Shown piece after piece: positions 13,634-26,041 of a DNA stretch of 64,000 nucleotides. A program made the translations under genes and the position numbers. The notes beneath the pieces are model-generated. The model ran no database searches. It saw only the letters and a list, made by a program, of their open reading frames with translations, and had not been told where the DNA came from. The stretch lies in NCBI GenBank assembly GCA_022835595.1, contig BQUP01000003.1:812629-876628 (forward strand). The letters are read 5' to 3'. The DNA is from Cystobasidium ongulense (taxonomy: Eukaryota > Basidiomycota > Cystobasidiomycetes > Cystobasidiales > Cystobasidiaceae). Each line of letters begins with the position of its first letter. Positions within the stretch are counted from its first letter, which is position 1.

Positions 13634-14220
13634 CCTGTCTTCTCGTTTGTGGCTTGCTGATGCGACCTCACGGTGATGTTGATGCGACGCTAGAGCGGTT
13701 CAGGCAGGCAGGCCGGCACTGCAGCGTGTTGCAGGCGCCTAGTACTTCCAGTCGCAGCAGTGATGTGTGCTGTCGAGTTGCATGCAGGCCATGGTGGAGA
13801 AGCAAGCACCCAACTAATTGCGAACAGCTGGCAGCATGAAGCTTGATCGTGACGCAGCGCTGGATGGACTGGACGGATGAAGCAATTCTCAGGACAAGGT
13901 ATGCAGATACCTCAGCCCATCCCGAGAGCATACGCATTCCCCATTACATAGTCTAAAACCGTATACTGTATTGCTCGTAACATTCCAATCGGATGAAAAC
14001 AGGGTAAGGTGGGTAGAGAGAGACAGATAAAGTAGCTCCGGGAGGATGAGCTAGACACATGACCGCAGACGATAGTAGAGGTTTAAGAGGTAGTCCGCGC
14101 TTATGCTTCCATCTATCTATCAAGTCGTAGCACACAGCCGGAGTTTCCGTAGTATGGGTTGGTGATTGATTCGAGGTAAAGGTTGCTTGTCGAGTTGACA
14201 GGCAGTAGGTAGTGCATGGT
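13634..14220. other. Intergenic region
   Basis: Upstream region of the phospholipase-D-like gene and 3' flank of SAR1. No supported gene; the short frames here carry no recognisable motif. Confidence 0.4.
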
Positions 14221-15401
<1,181 letters not shown>

Positions 15402-15745
15402 GCTGCTTGGCTTGCAGATCTATGATACGCTGGTTGGGATCCTGCGTTTGCAATGGAATGGGAAGAGACTGAAATGGGTGCCTGGCTGCTGCTGGCCTCT
15501 TTGTGTGCGACACGCGCTCTGGATGATGGGGCAACTCGGCAGTTTCTACACAGCTGCAGAATCAGGTAGCATGGAAGGTGTTGTGCACTGCCGAATAACC
15601 TTACCAGTCATTCGCATGCACGTACGAAAGCGGCCGCTTGCTTGGCTGAGGCAACGCGATAGTCCCGATAATGCGAAAGACATCTAGATTCCAAGCAAGT
15701 CCTGTAACTTTACTGCAACAAAGCTGACATCTCTAACCGTACACA
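15402..15745. other. SAR1 upstream region
   Basis: About 340 bp between the SAR1 start codon and the 3' end of the transporter gene, both minus strand. It should hold the SAR1 promoter. No gene or clear element seen. Confidence 0.4.
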
Positions 15746-17507
15746 TCATGCAGCTTCCTCTTCGTCCATTGACACGACGGTTGTGTCCGACAGATAACCC
15801 CACGCTTTCATCGGCAAGAAGCGCACCATCACATTGTAGCCGACAGCAACGAAGAAGAGCATAAGCCATGCCAATTGTCCCCATAGGATCTGTCTTGATA
15901 CCCCAAGTGCAAATACACTAGTCGTGATGGCGGGTGCGAGAGAACGACTCAAAGCCATGCCAGACAGGCCGATCTAATCGATCCGGGGTCAGAATTCTTT
16001 ACAGCCGCACAGAAAAAAGGCAGACTCACCCCATTGAGTGTTCCCAACGAAGAGGGAGTCGGTGAAATGTCATTCAAGCACAGCTGTACTGAAGTAAACG
16101 ACATTGAAATCGCTGAGCCGATCAAAGCACATCCGATGGCTATAGTCCAGAAAGCAGCTTCTGATAAACCGCGTCGCAGAGCGAGGTTGACCAAAGCATA
16201 GACAGAGAACATCAGGCACCAGCCTAAAGCTGCTCCTTTAAGAACTCCAATACTTCCTACTCGCTTATGCAGCGAAGGGAAAATTATGAGAGTCCAAAAT
16301 GCTTGACCGGCGCCACCAATGGCGAGAAGGTAGGAGATTTGCTTAGGTGAGAAGCCGTACCCACCGAGCTCGACCGGAGTAAACCAGAAGACAGGCGCAA
16401 CTACGTTATGATCAGCAGTGGCAGACTACTCGGGTTGAGATCCTACTCACGAGCGGTATAAGCAAAGGCGATGGTAAATGTCCATAGGTAGATTGCCAAG
16501 ACCCTTCGTACTCCGTGGGAAGCAAGTATCTCTTTCACGCTGAGAGTAGTGTTTGCAATCTCTGATTCACTTTTGTCGACCGATGCCAATGTCTGGAGGA
16601 AGCGAAAGCAACATTCAGCATGAACTCGGAGTTTGCGAAGTGCAACAGTGATTTACCTCTTTCAAGAAAAGTAAGTTTACGATGGCAGCTATTAGAGCCA
16701 AAGATCCAGTGATCATGCAAGGCAGAAGGTATGGGAAAGCAACAAATAACCTAACATTGCGGAAGAGCGCAAAATTTTCCGCGGGTTTGGCGAAGAGACC
16801 CCCCATAAGAGGTGCGAGCAGGATTGAAATATTGCCAGCGAAAGCGAAGAGAGAGAATGAACGAGCTTGCGTCTTGGGCGTACTGATTTCGCTTATCATC
16901 GTTCGGATCGTAACTGTACTTCCAGAGAATACACCAGATAGACATCTGAATAGTATCATTTGCCAGATTGACCGCGAGAAACCGAACAGCGTGCTTGTGA
17001 TAGCCAGACCGAATAAGCTTTGCACGAGGAGAGGCTTTCGACCAAGCTGTAAGATAGACTATTTAGCATCTGTAGGAAAAGCGGTCTTGACGTGCTGCTA
17101 AATTGGCCATAAACAATAATAGAAACGCACCTTGTCAGAATATCGACCCCATATAGGCATGATAAGGAATTGAACAAATGAGAAGAGCGATTCGACCACT
17201 CCTGTGTAAAATCCACAATGTTCTTTCGGTACGCCGAGCTGGTAGAACAGATTCAAATATACACCGTCACAATTAGCTCGATGCAAGCAGTATGCTGAAT
17301 GATCTTCGAGCTAACCTCGAAAATCATCTGATTTAGGAATGGAAATATAGAGAAGAATGCGACAGGTTCTACTAAACGCGCCAAGCATAGCAGAAACAGC
17401 TGATCTCTCGGTAGAGGCTTCTCGTCGTCTTCGGCTGCTTTGGGCTGCAGGAGTGGCGTCCGCTCATCAGACGGACTGCTCGAACGTACAGCCCCATTGG
17501 CAGCCAT
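15746..17507 (-). CDS. Major facilitator superfamily transporter
   Basis: Membrane transporter with the MFS signature. The start MAANGAVRSSSPSDERTP leads into a polar N-terminus, then TM1 (LARLVEPVAFFSIFPFLNQM), then GFYTGVVESLFSFVQFLIMP followed by motif A WGRYSDK. Later blocks include ILFRCLSGVFSGSTVTIRTM, LAPLMGGLFAKP and a C-terminal half ending KAWGYLSDTTVVSMDEEEAA. About 12 hydrophobic segments can be counted. The pattern (Gly-Arg-Tyr-Ser-Asp-Lys and the SGSTVTIRTMISEI stretch after TM4) fits the ZIF1/YCR023C-like group of fungal MFS proteins. At least five short introns interrupt it, at about 15975-16030, 16400-16450, 16595-16660, 17050-17130 and 17270-17320; the junction near 17270-17320 is uncertain. 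Substrate unknown. Confidence 0.88.
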
Positions 17508-17922
17508 CCTGGTGTTGGTAGTACGCTGGTTGTACTAGCCAGGAGAAGGGCAGCGGGTCAGTGTAGGTGACAGCAGGAGAGAAGCCGCCCCGTGCAGTTA
17601 TTGCGGCGAGAAAACGCCGTGATCGAAAAAGATAGCATGTGCAACCTTGAAAGAGCTATCCGGTTGTCTATTTGCATAATTACGAAGACTCTGTTATAAG
17701 AGGTTGCCAATACAACTCTGATGGCTAGTGAAGCGGTATAAGCTGGAGCGAAGTGGTTTCTTGTGCTATTACTTCTGCCACACAAGCAGACGCAGAAGCA
17801 GGCAGATCATCTGTACCGAAATACGCCAATTCCAGTTTCCGAAACCTCGTCTTTTATTTCGCGTCACCGGGTATCAAGAACAAGGTTGCTATTACAGGCA
17901 AAGACAGGCCGAGATTGGCTTT
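17508..17922. other. Intergenic region upstream of the transporter
   Basis: About 410 bp containing the transporter promoter and the CCT5 3' flank. No supported gene. Confidence 0.4.
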
Positions 17923-20059
17923 TTAGTATTCGTGCTCGGTGATGATGTCGTCAATCTGAAGAAGCAGAAATATCAGCTTCCAGATATAGGCATAGGTGAG
18001 AAAGCGATAAGAAATGCAAGTTTTACCTTCAGTACTGCTCTGACTAGCTGTGTAGCTAATAGGTATTGCTGACGTTTGCTCATAAGAGGGTCGAACACAT
18101 GTTGCTTCTTCATGTCGTTGTCTCCGGCACCAACGCAATCAATGCCCAGTCGATAATTCTTCTCTGTCACCTGCCGACTCTTGACAGCAGCCAACGAATC
18201 GATAGGGCTCAGACCCGAGTTCTCAGCGAGTGCCAGAGGAATCTGGTCAAGCGCCGAAGCGAAGGCTCGCATAGCGTATTGTTCGATTGAGGGAATCTCA
18301 TCGGCGGCTTTGGCAACTGCGATACTGCTGCTGATCTCTGCTGCACCTCCTCCGTACACGACTCTGTTATCGCGTACTAGATTGCGGACAACGCAGATAG
18401 CATCGTGTAGCGCTCGCTTGGCTTCGTCAACAAGCTGCATGTAAAGTCAGCATACATGTAAAGAAGGTCAACTGGAAGCGAGGACTGACCATCTTGTTAC
18501 TGCCTCGAACGAAGACTGTAACGGCTCTAGTGTTGGCGCACTCCTCGATGACGAGCATCTTGTCTTGCGTGGTGCCGAAGGACTAGTGCAATACTGCCAT
18601 TAGTCACAGTTCACCCGCAGGTCATGAAGCGTTGCTCACCAGTTCCCGAACGATACCAGCTTTGCCCAATTTATCGGCAGTAAGGTCTTCGAAGCGGGGT
18701 ACGATTCGGCCGTTTGTCGCGATAGCGATAAGTTCAATCTCTGGCCCACCAACCCATCTCACAGCAGGCAGTTCATTCTGCATAAGCAAATGATTCGCTT
18801 CATCGTCGAAACCCCATTGGCAAATGACTAGATTCGCTCCAACATCCTTGACACGTTTGATCATCTCAAGGAACTTGGACTTCTCATACTCTTGCAACTT
18901 CTTGTACTCTGCGACACTTGTGATGTCGAGCTTGTGCTTCGTCTTGGGACGGGGTGGTTCGAATGGACACGTCAAGATGGCGATTCGTGCATCTTTCACC
19001 CCACGCGGCATTTGAGGATGTGACATGTCCTTATCGACAATGACTCCCTTGACCAACGTTGTGTCCTCAAGTGACCCTCCAACCTTGCCTTCCACCTTGA
19101 TGAGCTCAAAATCGACATCTCTTCTTTCCAAATCTGCTACTGATAGAACTGCATCGACAGCAATCTTTGCGAATAGTCCTGGTGCTTTCGAAACACTGAA
19201 GAAGAGGGAGAGAGACTCAGACCATGTCGGAGAATCAAATATATTCAAACAACTCACATCTTGCTGCCTAAGGCCGTCCGTGCTACTTGCTCGATTGCCT
19301 CTGTATCCGTCTTAGTGAACTCGATAGTATCGCAGCACTTTTCTAATTCGGCGACAGCAATAGTGCAAGCTCTCTCATAGCCATCTGCAATCTTGATAGG
19401 ATGAATACCACGGTCTAGTAGCTCTTCTGCTTGTTCTAAAAGCGCTCCGGCCATGACTACAACACCTGTTGTGCCATCACCAATTTCATCGTCTTGCGAC
19501 TGACTGAGCTGCACCATAAGCTTTGCAATTTGATGGTCAACTTCCATCTGCTTAAGAATAGTAGCTCCATCGTTTGTGACGGTTATGTCTCCATCTGCAG
19601 CGTAGAAGGGTGTCGAAGGTCAGCATGATGCGCGTCTGAAAAAAGGTCTGGCTGATGACCCAAGCTGGGGTGGCAGGCTTACCTGGCGAGACTAGCAACT
19701 TGTCCAAGCCTCGAGGACCAATTGATGTTCTTACAATGCTCGCTAGAGTTCTTGCAGCGAGAATATTGTTCTAATGTAGCATTTCGTCAATTTTGTGCCG
19801 GCCATGAGAACAGTTCGCGTATGCGGCTTACCTTGATGGCTGGAATGCCATTGAGACGGGTCTTTCTGCTCTGTTCACGTACAACAATAATAGGTCGTCC
19901 TGCAAAGACGGTAACGCGTCAGCATCCCACATTCGCTGACCTTGTTGAAAGCTGCATGAATGCTAGCCATGCACGCCCTGGCACTTAGTGGGACGCACCG
20001 TATTCATCGCTGCCCAAGACTTGCGCCGAGTCCGGGTCTATCTGCAATTGGTTCTGCAT
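17923..20059 (-). CDS. CCT5: TRiC/CCT chaperonin subunit epsilon
   Basis: Epsilon subunit of the cytosolic chaperonin that folds actin and tubulin. Eight exons (20059-19999, 19899-19832, 19770-19683, 19594-19258, 19195-18640, 18579-18490, 18434-18027, 17955-17923) give 546 residues, the usual size. Diagnostic sequence: [20 protein letters not shown] and [20 protein letters not shown] near the N-terminus, the ATP-site [20 protein letters not shown], and [20 protein letters not shown] before the C-terminus, which ends [10 protein letters not shown]. The Asp of GDGTT and the TCP-1 signatures are intact. The start [20 protein letters not shown] is the first in-frame ATG. Its assignment to epsilon rests on the [15 protein letters not shown] and [15 protein letters not shown] blocks. 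Confidence 0.95.
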
Positions 20060-21388
20060 GTTGATTCACGTATAGTTTGAGAATCAAGATGAGGCTGGAG
20101 TTACACCAAGCCTTGTTCCTCGTTCGAAGCTGGTTAAGAAATGCCCACTTCGATCAAGGTGAGATGCGGCTTGGACAACTTGTAGCTTTTCGACTTCGGT
20201 CACAAACATACGAGCAAGATGCAGGCTTCAAATGCATATTCGCTGAAGTGATTGACCCGTCTAACGATAACAAATTTAGCATTGTGCGTTGCAGTCTGCA
20301 GCATCGACTAACCCTTGTCGCCACTCTTGCTGATGACACAATACGCAAATCTGGCTATTCTACTATTCAAGGACTGCTATCTGGATACCATGTCGCAATT
20401 TCCATTACGGTCGGTATGTCATACTCTATCTTTCTTGGTTGTGGTTGGCTTTCGCAAGTACATCCTCGGTACCGCACTGTTGCACAAGTATGATTTAGCG
20501 GCGCGGACTACATTCGATACAAAATGTCATGGATGGACATCAGTCTATGATAATATAAGATTGATTGGTAGATAGTCAGCTTATATACGCAAGTACATGG
20601 GTCAAGCAATGTGACCTCGGACTTGCTCTTTGTTAGTCCAGAATCTCGAGGATACCTCGTCAGCGTTCCGATCTGCATGAAGACCTGAACCGTATGTGGT
20701 AGGTAATGAGCCGGTAAAGCGAATGACAACGCTACGCGCCGTGAAGGTTTTGTAAAGCGCAGCCATGTGTGCTACGTCGTAAGCTTCACGCAGCAACGGA
20801 TTTAGCTCGTTGAAGAAACTGTCCCGGCTTTGTAGAATGGTGTCCTCGCCTCTATCACGGCGACCATCCCAACTACTGGCACACTCTTGTGGTATTCACA
20901 GTATTGCTCCTTCTTCGCGCCTGCGAATGGAAATATCAGTCGAATGGCACTTAAGCAAAGTACCTCTGGCTGGCCCAAGGCGGCCCTTTGAAAGTGGGTA
21001 TACGCAGATGATTCGCCATGAAGATATTCAACATGTCATTAGCCTGTTCCAAGTCTTCTTGTATTTGAAGATTGCTCCAACAATGCGATAAGCAAGGAAT
21101 AGGCTCTTTCCAGGCAGTCGCCCACAACGAGGTGGGACGGAATCCGAGAAAGCTTGAAGCAGCGCGAATAGCATAGACGATGGTCTATTGTGCATTGTAG
21201 ACGTATTCTTGGAGCTCATAACGGACTTGTAGAGCTTTATCGATACCGGTAGCTAGGGTCGGCTCTAACTGGAAAGACGTCAAGAAGCAACGAAGCCTGG
21301 CAGCTTGCTTCTTGACCGCATTCCGCCCAATCAGCCCCAACTTCAACTCCAGCTCAGACGAGCAAGCTTGACTGCTTCACTCGACAGC
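20060..21388. other. Long region between CCT5 and MIC60
   Basis: This 1.3-kb region separates divergently transcribed CCT5 and MIC60 and should hold both promoters. A 130-codon open frame on the plus strand (about 20089-20493, from an ATG in MRLELHQALF) has no recognised family. A minus-strand coding-like block at 20602-21250 is listed separately. Confidence 0.4.
20602..21250 (-). pseudogene. Coding-like remnant, unknown family
   Basis: On the minus strand two protein-like stretches lie close together: one reads LEQANDMLNIFMANHLRIP (about 21100-20985), the other LREAYDVAHMAALYKTFTAR and ends VSSRFWTNKEQVRGHIA at 20602. Both look compositionally like protein, but I cannot join them into one frame by a normal intron, and no good ATG begins the upstream stretch. 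It may be a decayed gene, a gene with exons I failed to resolve, or chance. The function is unknown. Confidence 0.25.
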
Positions 21389-23577
21389 ATGCTGGTTCTC
21401 CGCTCAAGAGCGCCTGGCCTGCGTGGAGTCCGTCCTGTTAACAGGCTGAGCGCCAAATCTGGTGCTTCAAGTCGTCTCGGAAGCAGGCGGGTAAGCTGAG
21501 CAGAGTCATTGCCTAGAGGTAGCCCGAGTAGGTGAATTAACAGTGCTCTCTTGTGCCTGCTTCCTAGACCTATGTCGCGCCGAACCAACCGGCCGTCAAA
21601 GTCGAGCCTATCGAGCCTGGTTCTCCCGTTGGCCACCTCAAGAAGCGCAAGAGATGGGGTCTACGCATCGTTCTCGGAACAGCTCTCCTCACTACTCTCT
21701 TCTACAGCGGCTCTGTCTACTTCTCGCAATACTCTGAGCGATATCGGGACTTCTTCGTCGAGGAGATCCCGCTTGGAGAGTCGCTCGTCCAGCTTGTTGA
21801 AGACCGAAAGACGGACAAGGATCTCGTCAAGCGATTGAGCGAGAAAGCTGCACAAGCTAGTGGAAAGCAGCAAGAGATGACAAAGCAGCGAGCTGAAAGA
21901 ATGGCTGCTTTCACAAGGGAGCAGGCTGCCAAGGCAAAGGCGAAAGCCGCTGAAGCTGCTGAGAAAGTCAAGGATACCGTACAAACTGGCAAAGAAGAAG
22001 TTACCCAAGCTGCAAACAAGATAGAAAAGGGGATTGAACAGAATACTGCGCAGCTGAAACACAGTGTTGACGCCGCTACAGAGAAAGTCAAGGACAAGGC
22101 AGAAGACGTCAAGGAGTCCATCACCGAGGCTGTCGGATCAGCGAAGGAGACTGCCGCATCAGCGAAAGATACTGTCACTTCAGCGAAAGAAGCCGTTAAA
22201 GTTGACTACCCAAAGGAAACCTTACCTGTAGACTATCAGCGTCCTCGTCCGCTCGACGCTTCTCCTCAGCCTCCTAAAGTTGCCGACGCTCAACCATACA
22301 CCGGCCCCCCTCTCCCCCTTGGCTTTGAGCCACCCCCGGGATATACACTTGCAAAGCCCAAGCCTGTTGCAGAAAAGGCAGTTGTAGAAGCCGTCAAGAT
22401 TGCGCCTGAACCTCTTCCGCTCGTTGCACCGACTGTCTCTGAACTGTCCGCTTCAGAGCCTGTCCTCGGCCAACTCGCTTCCACTATCGATTCCCTCACA
22501 CGCTTCTTGAATGACTCGCCGTCTATTGTCGAGAACAAGGGTGCACGCGAAGTTATCAGTGTCGCTGGTCTAGACCTACAGAGCTTAGGCAAGCGACTAG
22601 CAGCTGTCAAGGAGGAAGAGCGACAAAAGCTAGCTGAACGATTGGAGGAGAAGGCACGTGAGTTCAACCAGAACTTGATGCACGCTGAGCGTGAAATGGT
22701 AGAGAGACTTGAAAAGCAGGAAGATGACTGGAAGACTGCCTTTGAGCATGAAAGAGAGGAGCTCGTCAAGGCTTACAGAGAGAAGCTGGATGGAGAACTT
22801 TCGGTGCAAAAGGAGATTATCGAGCAGAGATTGAACGAAGAGGTTGTCGCGCAAGGTGTTGAAATGCAAAGACGATGGTTGAGGGAGATCAAGGAGAAAG
22901 TTGAGACGGAAAGAGCTGGTCGACTTGGCAAGCTTGAAGCTCTTCAAGATGGATTCGAGAAGCTTGGAAAGACTACCCTCGAGAACTCTTCATGGCTCGA
23001 TGATAACAGACAAGTCAATAAGCTCTGGACCGCTATCCGAGCATCATGGCAGGCGAGCGTTGGCGGCGAGGATAACACTCCCTTTGCTCGTCAACTGGCC
23101 GCTTTGAGCAACGTAGCCAAACGCTCTCCTTCCACTACTTCGCTTGAAGAAGAAAACACCATCGACGTCGTCCTAGCCACTATTCCCGATGCCGTTCAAG
23201 CACATGGTGTTGAGTCCTTCCCAACTCTAGCAGGATGGTTCACCGACCGTCTAGTCCCCAAGATCCGAAAAGCAGCTGTCTTCCCACAGAATGGCGGATT
23301 CATGGCATACCTCTCCTCTACAGCTCTATCGAATCTACTCTTTGAAAAAGTAGGATTCGTTCAGGGTGACGATGTTATTTCGACACTATCAAGAGCAGAA
23401 TGGTATCTCACCCATAGAGATTTAGAAAGTGCAGCAAGAGAAGTAAACCAACTTGATGGTTGGCCAAAAATTCTAGCCAGAGATTGGTTACAAGCTGCTA
23501 GAAGACATTTGGAAGTTCGACAAGCTCTTCAAGTCGCTGAAGCTGAAGCGGGACTGGCTAGTTTGTTGATTGCTTAG
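21389..23577 (+). CDS. MIC60: MICOS subunit Mic60 (mitofilin)
   Basis: Core subunit of the MICOS complex, which shapes crista junctions in the mitochondrial inner membrane. Two exons (21389-21490, 21568-23577) give 703 residues. The start MLVLRSRAPGLRGVRPVNRL is an Arg-rich presequence; an upstream in-frame codon is not ATG. A single membrane span (GLRIVLGTALLTTLFYSGSV) follows a basic KKRKR stretch, as expected for an inner-membrane anchor. A long Ala/Lys/Glu-rich coiled coil with repeated KVKD, SAKE and TAKD-type heptads covers roughly residues 120-200, and a second coiled coil covers about 340-450. The C-terminal mitofilin signature region includes AWYLTHRDLESAAREVNQL-like sequence (EWYLTHRDLESAAREVNQLD) and WPKILARDWLQAARRHLEVR. 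All parts of the family are present. Confidence 0.93.
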
Positions 23578-24332
23578 GCCTTTTTCTAGTTGTCGAATAT
23601 ATGCTGGGACACACTGAGCTAGTAGCTGTGCAATGTCATTTTCAAATCTTTGATGTTTCTAGCCCTTTCCTGTCATCTTTACAGGGTACTAACGGCTGAT
23701 TCTGACAACAGTGCCAGCTAGAAATTCAAAGAAGAAATCGCAGATGCTGAATTCGAGTACACCGTTAACACCATTCTTGTGCTAAGACCATGCAGCTTCC
23801 AACGTCAATACAGAAAGGACTGAGATCCGATGTGCATGTCGATGCATACGAATTGGCACTATAGGTGCCATGGGCTAGGCCAAGCTTGACTCCACTGAAA
23901 AGTAGTCGACCCAAGCCCAGAGCAGTGCAATCAGATCAATCCCGGTGTTCTCATGACTATAATTGTAGGGTATCGTGCGCATGCTTGTGAGGCCGTACGT
24001 CATCTATGCAAAGATTCGGCACTTGACACCGCTTATAGCTCGATCATATTATGTTATGGTACACTCGTCCGCAAGGATATCTATCTGAGCGTCTCTCCAC
24101 TGCCCGGCTAACTTTTCTGCGCCTTCTGCTCCCCAGCGAGCATTGCTGGACAATTCCCAGTCACCTCTGGCGATCGTCTGCTGAATCCTACCGCATAGAG
24201 CGGTATCCTAAAAGTACGGGACGGGTCTCGACATTCTTTCCCTGATGAGAGCTAATTGTCGACTTGTGCGGGAATGTGATAGTTTAGACATGCAGACGGA
24301 AAACAGCACCTGCAGCTGTGGCAGCGATACTA
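23578..24332. other. Intergenic region
   Basis: MIC60 3' flank and upstream region of the DUF421 gene. No gene supported; short frames have no recognisable motif. Confidence 0.4.
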
Positions 24333-25547
24333 TGACGACGCCATATCTGGGTGGATCTGTGCGTATACTACTACTACATCGATAACTCTGTGGCGCGTCG
24401 CGTCCAACCAGCTAACCAGCGTTAGTCTTGAAGCTGTTGCAGGTGGAAGATTTCTATCAGTATGCGTCCATCCTGCACCCGCTTGCAATCGGCACAATAG
24501 CTATTGTTGCGCTCTTCACGGTCTTGAGGTTGAGCAGTAACAGATCGGTAGCCCCAATGGCTCTCTTCGATTGGATAGTCAACGTCGCTTTGGGAAGCGT
24601 GAGTAACAGGTACATCAAGTGTTTCCGTCCCTCCCGTTCGCTGACCAGCAATGCCTCGAGACTTAGACCCTGGCGGGCATAGTGAATGGAAACAGTCTTG
24701 CAAGGGGACTAATTGGCCTCACCGTTCTCCTGTTCTTCCAATTCTTGACGTGAGTGCATCAAGTTCCAATGGTGAACGGTGCCTGAGCTCAACTTCACAA
24801 GTTGTGCAGTTCCTTCTCGTCCTGCCACCTTAGCACCCGTTTGCAGACGATCCTCAACTCGCCCCCCCTCGTCATTAACTTCCGCGGCCGCTCGCTCGAC
24901 GCCGTTATGCTGAGGCATCGCATCAGCATGATAGATTTGAATGGCGCTCTCCGAAAAGCCCAAGTCTGGAACGTGTCGCAAGTTGAAGCGTGCATCTTAG
25001 GTAGGCCGTGCTTCGCCGACTCTTTCGCCAAAATGGCACACCATGACATGCCATCTTAGAGCCAACGGGCATCTTCTCGATTTACAAGACTGCGGACATG
25101 GCTCCGGACGTCGAACCGGAAGTTCTTCTGGCCGTACCCGCTTACAAGGCACTTGTTGAAGAGACCGAAAGCGGGTCTGGGCGGGGCTTTCGAGGTAGGC
25201 CTGAAGTCTGCCAGCGAGGACTGCCCAAAAGATTAACAGCACACGTCTTAGACACCTCACATCGAGGGAAACGTAGCAAAGACGCAGGGACTCAACCGGA
25301 TCCGTCACACAGACAGGGCTCGGATCAAAATGGCCCTACAAACGGCAATGAGCAACAGAAACGCAACACCCGCACATCAGCAAGAGATCCGAAACCCACA
25401 AAACGAAATGGCAGAGAATCCAAAGACAGAAACCGCACTTCGGTTCTACATGAGAGAACGCCATCAAGACGTGATAATGACGACGGTCAGGGCAAATGTG
25501 AGAGGGGAACTGAGCAGCAGAACGAAATCGCTAAGGCTGCAGCATAA
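24333..25547 (+). CDS. DUF421/YetF-like membrane protein
   Basis: Spliced protein of roughly 310 residues. Exons that fit: about 24426-24598, 24667-24749, 24834-25000, 25060-25547, with a short first exon probably from the ATG at about 24333 (MTTPYLGG); that first junction is uncertain because the 24428 codon is TTG. The assembled product has three hydrophobic helices (LAIGTIAIVALFTVLRL; FDWIVNVALGSTLAGIVNGN; LIGLTVLLFFQFLT) followed by a soluble alpha/beta domain (PPLVINFRGRSLDAVMLRHR, ALRKAQVWNVSQVEACILEP, GIFSIYK). Three N-terminal helices plus this domain, with the phrase LFDWIVNVALGSTLA and the R-K-x-x-V motif, match the DUF421/YetF family, best known from bacteria but reported in fungi. 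The biochemical role is unknown. A long very polar Lys/Arg/Asn tail (about 130 residues) follows and could partly be mis-spliced. Confidence 0.72.
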
Positions 25548-26041
25548 AGGGGGATCTGAAAAGTAAAGTTGTAATAAAAGTAGTATATAATGCATAAGCG
25601 ATATTGGTATGGGAGTAATCTGCCTCAGCATAAAGTGCACGAATTTTCAAAAGAAATACTATGATACAAGACACCAATTTCTTCTTTCCAAAGAACACTT
25701 ATTAAACTTCGATTGAAAGGACTGGGAACTATACACGTAAGAGGACTAAAAAAGGAATTTTTATCTGGGACTGATCTGGAAGATATATTCTAGTCTAATC
25801 CAGCAAATGAATGCTAAAACGAAATCACAGGAACAAATAGTTTGTTAAGCAAGAGACGACGAAAGACTTGCGTGTATAATGCTTCTTTCCTCTAGAAATA
25901 TCTATAACTAATGCTAACATATCAAAGGCCTGATTTGTGATTGAATTGCGAAATGAAGAGACCTCGGCAAGTTGTTTTGGATTCTCCTTCCTCTTCGCGT
26001 ACACGAGTTTTCTTTCGACTTGCAGAAACCAGTCCTCTTTA
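25548..26041. other. AT-rich convergent intergenic region
   Basis: Lies between the convergent ends of the DUF421 gene and the mannosyltransferase gene. It is clearly richer in A and T than most of the window (runs such as TAATAAAAGTAGTATATAAT near 25571). It should carry both polyadenylation regions. No gene seen. Confidence 0.5.

Noticed and set aside
21661-22947. Minus-strand Ser/Leu-rich frames over MIC60
   Set aside because: They are antisense shadows of the Ala/Lys/Glu coiled coil of MIC60.
24428-24430. Start of the DUF421 protein at this TTG
   Set aside because: The codon is TTG, and nuclear genes normally start at ATG; an upstream short exon with an ATG at about 24333 is more likely.
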